Positions 1-6,103 of a stretch of DNA of 13,710 nt are shown here, one piece after another (within the stretch, counting starts at the first letter, position 1; each line of letters starts with the position of its first letter). This stretch comes from Verrucomicrobia bacterium UBA4286 (GTDB lineage: Bacteria; Verrucomicrobiota; Kiritimatiellia; RFP12; UBA1067), in NCBI GenBank assembly GCA_002395905.1, contig DGVK01000139.1:1-13710 (forward strand), written 5' to 3'. Position numbers and translations under genes: made by a program. The notes under the pieces are model-generated. The model had not been told where the DNA came from. It saw only the letters and a list, made by a program, of their open reading frames with translations, and made no database searches.

Positions 1-1918
1 CGACGGGGAACCAGGTGCGGTAGAAATTGTCCCTGCGCCATTCGTTTCCGGCAGAGGCATAGTCGCAGAAGAAAACGGTCGTCGGCAAGGCCGCCTCGGG
101 ATTTTCGTGGTGGGAACCGATCGGCAGCGTTGCACTGAACGCCGTCCACATGCCGTCGGCGGGGGTGCGGACGGCGGCGAAAGCCGGCATCTTCTCGCCG
201 TCCGCGATCCCCGGGCGGAAGGGCTCCGTCATGTCGCCGTCGTTGAAGCGGCTGTCGCGGGCGAGCAGGACGGGCCCGCGCGTGAAGGCGACATGATGGG
301 CGAGCGTATGCGCGACGACCGGCATGTCGAAGGAAATCTCGACGATATCGCCCAGCGTCCATTCGCGCGCAACCGTGAAATAGCTCCCGGGTGCGACGCC
401 GTCCAATTCCTGGCCGTTGAGCCAGACGCGCGTTTTCTCCGAACTGGCCGGAATGCGCAGGCGCAGGGGCACGACCCCCGCCCCCTCGGTGTGGCTGACG
501 ATTCGCGCGTAATCAGTCCGCGGATAGAGCGAATACATGTCGAACGCCACCTTCCGCCCGCCGGAAAGCTCGCCCGCGACGAGCGCGGAAGAATAGAAGT
601 TGAACGTCGCCGCGTCGCCGCGCGTCGTGAAGAGTTCCCTGAGGAAACAGAGGAAGCCGCGCGGACCGTTCGCCGTGCAGCAGTCGGTGTGCATGTAGCA
701 ATGGTGCTGGCCGTGGTAGCGGTTGCCGGAAAGCGGCGTGTAGCCGGCGAACTCCGCGCAGTCCAGGCGCAGCGCGCCGAGATATGCGTTGTAGAACGTC
801 CGCTCGATCTGGTCGGCCCACTTGGGGTCGTCTGTCATCTCAAGAAGCTTTTCGCAGAAGCGCATCCACGTCGTCGTTACGCACGTCTCCTGCAGCCTCA
901 GGTATGGCAGGTGCTGCTTGCGCGCGCCGTGGAACCACGCCTCCGAGCAGGCGCAGCCGCCGGCGAGGTTCACCTCTTCGCGGATTATATCCTCGCCGGT
1001 CGCGACGGCCGCGCGCCAGAGCCTGTCGAGAAGTTCCTTCTCGCCGTCCGCCCTGCCGTCCTCCCGCGCCGCCTCTATGTACTCCAGCATCCCCTGATAG
1101 CAGCTCATCATCTCGTAGGACTTCCAGCGGTTGTGCTTCATCACATATCCGCCGTGGGTCTCGGGGGAGTTGCCGTGGCCGTTTCTGTCCGCGACGGAGA
1201 CCCCTTCCAGCGCCAGGTCGACGAGGCGCGGGCCGGCCGCGGGCTCCGACATGCCCTTTATGATGAAGCGCGCGAAGTCGAGGTAGCGCGGTTCGTGCGT
1301 GCGCCTGTATAACATGACGACGGGTTCGAGGATCGACGAGCTCGCGTAGCCCGACCAGTTGCCGGTCTGCCACAGCTCGCGCCCACGGCGTCCGCCGGGG
1401 CCGATCTCGCCTGTCACGTAGTCGCAGAGTTTCTTCGCGGCCTCCAGCGCGCGTGCGCCGCGCTCCGAACCTCCCTCGAGATCGACGTAGTGGAGAAGGC
1501 CCATCATAGTATACTTCATACCCCACACGTCCCAGCCTTCGCCGCAGCGCAGAGCGTCGGGGTAGTTGCCGATGTAGCCGCACGGCTCCTGCGAGGCGAG
1601 GATTCTGTCGACGCCGCGGTCTATGGAGCGGCGCAGAGCCTCTGCCCCGTCCGTCGAGCTGCGCGAGGACGAAAGGTAGCCGAGATAAGGGACGGCGGAA
1701 TGCATCCACTTGCCCCAGAACTCCGTCTGCCACCAGCCCTTGGTTTCGGTCTTCTCCATGAAAGGAGCGGTGATGTAGTCCACATCGCACGCGGCGACGT
1801 GCCGCTCGACCATCGAATCAAGCCTCTCGCCCAGCCTTCCCTTGAGCCGCGCGCCGCCGAAGTCGGCGAGCGACGCCGCCGCCGCGGAGGCGATTACAAC
1901 AACAGATAAACTAGACAT
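1..1918 (-). CDS. GH127-family glycoside hydrolase (beta-L-arabinofuranosidase-like), C-terminus off the left edge
   Basis: Exported glycosidase of the DUF1680/GH127 type, whose characterised members release beta-L-arabinofuranose from plant glycans. 639 codons are visible. The frame is open to position 1 with no stop, so the 3' end is missing. Residues about 6-18 are a hydrophobic Ala-rich stretch ending in ASLA, a plausible though uncharged signal peptide. The (alpha/alpha)6 catalytic region carries the cysteine/zinc site: Glu326 in CSEAWF, Glu344 and Cys346 in QETC, and the Cys413-Cys414 pair in TDCCTANG. These match in order and spacing Glu322, Glu338, Cys340, Cys417 and Cys418 of Bifidobacterium HypBA1. 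A beta-rich C-terminal part follows from about residue 470. The start at 1918 is chosen for its Shine-Dalgarno (AGGGAG at 1933-1928) and a matching promoter upstream. It is divergent from ddl. Exact sugar specificity cannot be read from sequence; family call is confident. Confidence 0.88.
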   Translation of the reverse strand, partial: MSSLSVVVIASAAAASLADFGGARLKGRLGERLDSMVERHVAACDVDYITAPFMEKTETKGWWQTEFWGKWMHSAVPYLGYLSSSRSSTDGAEALRRSIDRGVDRILASQEPCGYIGNYPDALRCGEGWDVWGMKYTMMGLLHYVDLEGGSERGARALEAAKKLCDYVTGEIGPGGRRGRELWQTGNWSGYASSSILEPVVMLYRRTHEPRYLDFARFIIKGMSEPAAGPRLVDLALEGVSVADRNGHGNSPETHGGYVMKHNRWKSYEMMSCYQGMLEYIEAAREDGRADGEKELLDRLWRAAVATGEDIIREEVNLAGGCACSEAWFHGARKQHLPYLRLQETCVTTTWMRFCEKLLEMTDDPKWADQIERTFYNAYLGALRLDCAEFAGYTPLSGNRYHGQHHCYMHTDCCTANGPRGFLCFLRELFTTRGDAATFNFYSSALVAGELSGGRKVAFDMYSLYPRTDYARIVSHTEGAGVVPLRLRIPASSEKTRVWLNGQELDGVAPGSYFTVAREWTLGDIVEISFDMPVVAHTLAHHVAFTRGPVLLARDSRFNDGDMTEPFRPGIADGEKMPAFAAVRTPADGMWTAFSATLPIGSHHENPEAALPTTVFFCDYASAGNEWRRDNFYRTWFPV

Positions 1919-1967
1919 GCGCAGTCTCTCCCTGTGACATTTTGCAAAACGATTTCATACACCGGGT

Positions 1968-1976
1968 ATTATACCA
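1968..1976 (-). promoter_or_regulatory. Extended -10 promoter of the GH127 gene
   Basis: On the minus strand the bases read TGGTATAAT, a perfect TATAAT hexamer (1973-1968) preceded by a TG one base upstream, which is the classical extended -10 for housekeeping sigma factors. The predicted transcript start is near 1961, giving a leader of about 43 nt that contains the Shine-Dalgarno of the GH127 gene. No TTGACA-like -35 lies 17 bp upstream, as expected when an extended -10 compensates. Confidence 0.7.
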
Positions 1977-2019
1977 TAAATCCAGCACACGCGTACGTCC
2001 CGCCGCACGGTCGGGATTA

Positions 2020-2028
2020 TGGTATAAT
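2020..2028 (+). promoter_or_regulatory. Extended -10 promoter of the ddl-fts-mutL operon
   Basis: TGGTATAAT: TG at 2020-2021 and TATAAT at 2023-2028. A start seven bases past the hexamer falls at 2035, next to the ddl ATG at 2036, so the message is probably leaderless or has a one-base leader. No -35 hexamer is recognisable at 2000-2005. Genes downstream to 7904 follow without a gap large enough for another obvious promoter. Confidence 0.7.
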
Positions 2029-2035
2029 ATGGACG

Positions 2036-2959
2036 ATGGAAACGAAAGAGAAAGTCGCGGTATTGATGGGCGGAACCTCAAGCGAACGGGAGGTGTCGCT
2101 CGTCAGCGGGAAGAACGTCGCGGAGGCGCTCGCCTCGCTGGGCAAATACGAGGTCGTGCCGGTAGACCTCCGGTCGGACAGCCTTGACGGACTGCCCGAC
2201 GGGGTTTCGCGCGCATACATAGCCCTTCACGGCGGCTGGGGCGAAAACGGCGGCGTGCAGGCGGCGCTTGACGCGCGCGGCATCCCATACACCGGGCCGG
2301 GTGCGATGTCTTCGCGGGTGGCGATGGACAAGATCAAGACGAAGATGGTTCTCGAAATGAAAGGCGTGCCGACCGCCGCCTGGTCGCTCGCCTCCGCCGG
2401 GACGCAGGCGTCGCCTCTGCCCCTGCCGGTCGTGGTAAAACCGCCGCGCGAAGGATCGAGCGTCGGCATATCGAAAGTGTCGCGTCCGGAAGAGTGGGCG
2501 AAAGCGCTGGACGTCGCGCTCGCCGCGCAGGGCGGCGTGGGCGAGGTGATCGTGGAAGAGTTCATCCCAGGCCGCGAGATGACCGTCGGCGTGATCGACG
2601 GCGAGGCTCTGCCTGTGCTGGAGATTGTAGCCAAGGGCGGATGGTACGGCTACGACGAGAAATACAACTCTGAAGAGACGCGCTACCCCTTCTACGGCGA
2701 AGACGGCTCGAAGGAGATTCCGGGCTGCCCCGCCGAAAAGCTGCAGAAGATCGCGCTCGACGCTTACAAGGCGCTCGGCTGCCGCGGCGTGACGCGAGTG
2801 GACTTCCGCGTTTCACCGATGGGGAGATGCTACGTCCTTGAACTGAACACTTCGCCGGGCTTCACGTCGCACTCGCTCGTTCCCAAAGCGGGTATGAAGA
2901 CGGGGCTTTCCTTCGCAGGCGTGTGCGACAGGATACTGCAATCCGCAAGGCATGACTGA
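2036..2959 (+). CDS. ddl: D-alanine--D-alanine ligase
   Basis: Cytosolic ATP-grasp ligase that joins two D-alanines for the peptidoglycan stem peptide. 307 aa, the normal length for a DdlB-type enzyme. Visible landmarks are the N-terminal D-Ala site Glu17 (SSEREVSLVSG), the loop HGGWGENGGVQ at 65-75 (usually GEDG, here Asn), the ATP-grasp segment VVVKPPREGSSVGISKV around 132-148 with the serine loop at 141-142, and EEFIPGREMTVGV at 174-186. Tyr210 in DEKY is the residue type expected for D-Ala rather than D-lactate specificity. Metal ligands sit in LELNTSPGFTSHS around 268-280. The frame is open upstream to 1934, but that extension (34 residues) has no family similarity and lies across the promoter, so 2036 is preferred. 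There is no Shine-Dalgarno. First gene of the division operon; 2-nt gap to ftsQ. Confidence 0.95.
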   Translation: METKEKVAVLMGGTSSEREVSLVSGKNVAEALASLGKYEVVPVDLRSDSLDGLPDGVSRAYIALHGGWGENGGVQAALDARGIPYTGPGAMSSRVAMDKIKTKMVLEMKGVPTAAWSLASAGTQASPLPLPVVVKPPREGSSVGISKVSRPEEWAKALDVALAAQGGVGEVIVEEFIPGREMTVGVIDGEALPVLEIVAKGGWYGYDEKYNSEETRYPFYGEDGSKEIPGCPAEKLQKIALDAYKALGCRGVTRVDFRVSPMGRCYVLELNTSPGFTSHSLVPKAGMKTGLSFAGVCDRILQSARHD

Positions 2960-2961
2960 CA

Positions 2962-3798
2962 ATGAAGAAGAACAAGGTTGAAAACAGTTCCGGAGGGCGC
3001 GGCGTGCTGGCCGCGGTGGCCGTAGTCCTTGCAGTCGCGGCCGCGGCGGCGGTTCTTTTCGCCTACACGACGCTGAGAGACATCTGGCGCGAACAGTGCG
3101 TGGTGGACGACGTCACGGCGCAGGTCACGGTTCATGACGGCAAGCTGGTCAAGGGAGACGTGGTGGCCGACGCCCTCGGTCTGCGCAAGGGCGCGAACCT
3201 CGCCGAAATCGATTTCGCCAAGCGCCGCGCGGACGTGCTCGCGCGGTATCCTGCGATACGCGACATTTCCATCACACGGCGTCTGCCGAACCGTGTCGAA
3301 ATCTCGATCGAAGAGCGCAAGCCAGTAGCGAGAATGAACATACGCGGGCATAAAGGCGACACGGGGCGCGTCGTCGACACCGACAGCATCGTATTCCAGT
3401 GCCGCCGCGGGACGAGCCTTCTGCCGGTGATACGCGAGGACCAGTCGCCGGGCACGGCCCCAGGGAAGCGACTCAAAGGGCGGGCCCTCGGCGCGCTGCG
3501 GCTGATAGAGGCGTGCCGCGAACCCGAGCTTCAAGAGCTCGCAATTCTGGAGGTCGACACCTCCAAGCCGGATTTCCTTCCCGCGACTCTCGGCCGGGAC
3601 TACTCGACCGCCAACATAGCGTGGCAGGGTATGGAGGAAGAACCCACCGAAGCCTCCCGCGCCGATCTGATGCTGAGGCTCTCGAATCTGAGAGACGCGA
3701 TGCGATGCGACATAGGCGCCGGCACGAAGGTCTGGAACGCCAGGGATCTCGAAAACCCGAACAACGTATACGCCGACAAGAAGGAGATCATACGGTGA
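2962..3798 (+). CDS. ftsQ: Cell division protein FtsQ/DivIB (POTRA domain)
   Basis: 278-aa bitopic inner-membrane divisome protein, which in studied bacteria links early ring proteins to the septal synthase complex. A short basic cytoplasmic start (MKKNKVENSSGGRG) precedes one Ala/Val-rich membrane helix at about 14-37. A periplasmic POTRA domain follows at about 48-118, with the family pattern of a leading beta strand, LGLRKGANLAEIDF, RYPAIRDISITRRLPNRVEI and ERKPVARM. The remaining 160 residues form the FtsQ beta domain, less conserved. The identification rests on topology, the POTRA pattern and the position between ddl and ftsA. It starts 2 nt after the ddl stop and its TGA overlaps the ftsA start. 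Confidence 0.88.
   Translation: MKKNKVENSSGGRGVLAAVAVVLAVAAAAAVLFAYTTLRDIWREQCVVDDVTAQVTVHDGKLVKGDVVADALGLRKGANLAEIDFAKRRADVLARYPAIRDISITRRLPNRVEISIEERKPVARMNIRGHKGDTGRVVDTDSIVFQCRRGTSLLPVIREDQSPGTAPGKRLKGRALGALRLIEACREPELQELAILEVDTSKPDFLPATLGRDYSTANIAWQGMEEEPTEASRADLMLRLSNLRDAMRCDIGAGTKVWNARDLENPNNVYADKKEIIR
3781..3786 (+). promoter_or_regulatory. Shine-Dalgarno that fixes the GTG start of ftsA
   Basis: AAGGAG lies 8 nt before GTG at 3795. No ATG in this frame lies near the start of FtsA homology, and upstream extension to 3399 would run through ftsQ without FtsA similarity. The site therefore decides the start. Confidence 0.8.
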
Positions 3799-5000
3799 AC
3801 AACATATACGCAGCTCTTGAAATCGGCACGACCAGAACGGTTCTCGCCGTGGGCGAAGCGGAGACCGGCGGCAGGCTCAAGGTAACCTGCCATGCAGAGA
3901 TGCCGTCCGCAGGAGTCAGGAAAAGCCAGATTCTCGACATCAACCAGGTCACGCAGTCGGTCAAGGGCGTCCTGCACGAAATAGAGCGCAAGCAGTCCGA
4001 AGCAGGCTCCACGATCACAATAGGCAACGCCTTCCTCGTAGTCTCGGGCCAGCATGTCAAAGCCGACCATTTCACCGGCTCGACGCTTGTCGACGGACGC
4101 GTCACCGAAGCCGACATAGCCGATGTAGCAGAATCGGCGCGGTCGATGGCTCTGCCGAAGGACCGCGAGCTTCTAGACATAGAGGACCAGAACTACGGCC
4201 TCGACGGACTGGGCGGAATATCGGCGCCCGTCGGCATGGCGGGGCGCATACTGAAGCTCGACACGGTCCACATACACGCCGACAGGAACCGTCTCGAAGA
4301 CGCGCGGACGGCGGCGGACGGCGCTCATCTCGAGATTCGCGAACCTCTCTTCGCGGCGACCTGCGCGGCAGACGCCGTGCTGGAGGAGCATGAGCGGCGC
4401 AACGGCGCGCTCGTTCTCGACCTCGGCGGCGGCTCTACCGGCTACGCAGCCTACTGCGACGGATATCTCGCGTCGGCGGGCGTCATCGGAGTGGGAGGCG
4501 ATCATGTGACGAACGATATCGCCCACGCCTTCCAGACGACCCAAGCGCAGGCAGAAGCGCTCAAGGCGAACGAAGCCTCGGCCATAATAGCCAAGGCGGA
4601 TGTAGCCGCGACGCGTGTGAAAATCCCGGGTTCGTCGCCGCTTCTCGAGTCCCGCACAGTCTCGCGCAGGGCGCTGGACACGGTGGTGAACGCCCGCCTG
4701 CGCGAACTCTTCGCCGTGATACGCGAGACGCTGGAGGAACAGGATCTCCTGCACCGCCTTCATGCGGGCATTGCACTTACGGGAGGCGGCGCGGCGATGC
4801 GCGACATCGACGAGCTGGCACGCCGCGAGATCGGGATGAACGTCCGGCCAGGCCGGCCGATGTATGTCGACGGGCTTGAGGACGAGACGAACCCCGCCTC
4901 GTTCGCCGCGATCGCGGGCGCCCTTTCATACGCACACCACAATTACGCCGAAAAGCCTATATTCGGCCTCGACAGAATATTCAAAGGGCTCTTCAAATGA
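3795..5000 (+). CDS. ftsA: Cell division protein FtsA (actin-like membrane anchor)
   Basis: 401-aa actin-fold ATPase that tethers FtsZ to the membrane and recruits later division proteins. The start is GTG at 3795, overlapping the ftsQ stop as GTGA with a strong Shine-Dalgarno. Nucleotide-site motifs in order: phosphate-1 LEIGTTRT at 8-15, where Glu9 replaces the usual Asp; phosphate-2 LDLGGGSTGYAA from about 208 (Asp209), followed by VIGVGGDHVTNDIA; adenosine motif LTGGGAAMRDID from about 328. The region between phosphate-1 and phosphate-2 includes the FtsA-specific 1C subdomain. The last 14 residues (PIFGLDRIFKGLFK) form an amphipathic helix typical of the FtsA membrane-targeting tail. It ends in ATGA, shared with the start of ftsZ, so the two are translationally coupled. 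Confidence 0.93.
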   Translation: MNNIYAALEIGTTRTVLAVGEAETGGRLKVTCHAEMPSAGVRKSQILDINQVTQSVKGVLHEIERKQSEAGSTITIGNAFLVVSGQHVKADHFTGSTLVDGRVTEADIADVAESARSMALPKDRELLDIEDQNYGLDGLGGISAPVGMAGRILKLDTVHIHADRNRLEDARTAADGAHLEIREPLFAATCAADAVLEEHERRNGALVLDLGGGSTGYAAYCDGYLASAGVIGVGGDHVTNDIAHAFQTTQAQAEALKANEASAIIAKADVAATRVKIPGSSPLLESRTVSRRALDTVVNARLRELFAVIRETLEEQDLLHRLHAGIALTGGGAAMRDIDELARREIGMNVRPGRPMYVDGLEDETNPASFAAIAGALSYAHHNYAEKPIFGLDRIFKGLFK

Positions 5001-6103
5001 ACAATTCGACTTCTTCGATGCTGCTCGTGGGAATCGGCGGCGCGGGCTGCGCCATGACGCGCGGCGTCACACGCGCGTTTGGCGATGGGCTGCGCTATGT
5101 CCTGGCCGACACCGACGCGAAGACCGGCGAGGCCGGCGGACCTTTCATTCTTATCGGCGGCGACAGGCTGTCGGGCAGAGGTGCCGGCGGCGATGTTGTG
5201 GCAGCGCGCCTGGCCGCGGAGGATTCGGTGCAGTCTCTCGACGAATCGCTGGAGGGCGTAAGGCTCGCCATCGTGCTCACGGCCCTTGGCGGCGGCACAG
5301 GAGGAGGCGCGACGCTGGAAGTCGTCAAGCACCTCTCCGCACGCGGTATACCTACATGCGTTTTCGCGACCACGCCGTTCGCCTTCGAGGGCGAGACCCG
5401 CCAGCGCAACGCGCGCGGAATGATGACGATGATCGAAGAAGCCGCGAGCGCGAGCTTCTTCACCCCCCTCGACAAGCTCGTAGGCGACGCAGAATCTGAC
5501 ATGGCCGGCGCGATGCGCCGTGCTGTGGACACGCTCGCGTCGGGGATCACGCTGTTCTGGAGGCTCGTGGAGAAGCCGGGCTACATACGGCTCGACGCCG
5601 AGCGCGTTCGCCACCTCGTAGCCTCGTGCGGGCGCGGACGCTTCGCATACGTGAGCGCACAGGGTGAAAACCGCGCGGCAAGCATCGTCGACGCGCTGCG
5701 CAGATCCCCGCTTCTTGCATCGGGGTCGGGCCCTGTGACCTCGATCCTGTGCGGCGTTCTTGCCGGCGACGACCTGCGGCTCGCCGAGGTGGGCACGATA
5801 TCCAACGGACTGCGCGAGGCGTACGGCGCCAGGGCGTCCTCTTTCGAACTGGCGACGGTCAACGACGAAGAGACGTTCTCCGGTCGAATCTGCGTCGCCG
5901 CAATGCTGTTCGAATCTCCTCGGCGCGAAGCCGATGACTCGAAGAACGGCGAAACCGTCAAGCGCCGCCGCAGACAGCGCGCGATACTTGGAACCGGCCC
6001 GACGGGACGCGGCCGCTTCAACAACTCCGAACCGACGATCTGGAACGGCGAGGATCTCGACGTGCCGACCTTCCTCAGAAAGAACATAAGCCTTGAGTTC
6101 TGA
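4997..6103 (+). CDS. ftsZ: Divergent FtsZ (tubulin-like division GTPase)
   Basis: 368 aa. FtsZ polymerises into the division ring; the GTPase site is completed by the T7 loop of the next subunit. Recognisable parts: nucleotide loop GIGGAGC at 12-18; ADTDAKT for the usual NTDAQ; GRGAGGD; tubulin signature GGGTGGG at 98-104 (usually GGGTGTG or GGGTGSG); PFAFEGETRQRNA with the usual Glu and Arg GTP contacts; then SPLL, AGDDLRLAEV and NDEE of the C-terminal domain. The tail DLDVPTFLRKN resembles the conserved FtsZ C-terminal peptide that binds FtsA. The T7 loop reads GYIRLDAERV (195-204), compared with GxINVDFADV in canonical FtsZ. Asp200 is kept, but the Asn and second Asp positions are Arg198 and Arg203. 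Position after ftsA supports the name; GTP hydrolysis may be weak or altered. Confidence 0.87.
   Translation: MNNSTSSMLLVGIGGAGCAMTRGVTRAFGDGLRYVLADTDAKTGEAGGPFILIGGDRLSGRGAGGDVVAARLAAEDSVQSLDESLEGVRLAIVLTALGGGTGGGATLEVVKHLSARGIPTCVFATTPFAFEGETRQRNARGMMTMIEEAASASFFTPLDKLVGDAESDMAGAMRRAVDTLASGITLFWRLVEKPGYIRLDAERVRHLVASCGRGRFAYVSAQGENRAASIVDALRRSPLLASGSGPVTSILCGVLAGDDLRLAEVGTISNGLREAYGARASSFELATVNDEETFSGRICVAAMLFESPRREADDSKNGETVKRRRRQRAILGTGPTGRGRFNNSEPTIWNGEDLDVPTFLRKNISLEF

Larger units (their letters stand above)
1967..2029. repeat. 13-bp inverted repeat holding the two divergent -10 elements
   Basis: The left arm at 1967-1979 reads TATTATACCATAA and the right arm at 2017-2029 reads TTATGGTATAATA. 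They are exact reverse complements, separated by 37 bp. Each arm contains a complete extended -10 facing outward, so the simplest reading is two copies of the same promoter element rather than an operator. A shared regulator binding the arms cannot be excluded. Confidence 0.75.

Noticed and set aside
107..1312. Long plus-strand open frame of 401 codons
   Set aside because: It lies opposite the GH127 gene, whose frame is continuous and carries the family's catalytic Glu and Cys residues. The plus-strand translation is Arg/Ala/Val-rich with no recognisable domain, as expected from antisense of high-GC coding DNA.
1934..2035. N-terminal extension of ddl to the first ATG
   Set aside because: The extra 34 residues have no Ddl similarity, have no ribosome site and cover the TGGTATAAT promoter.
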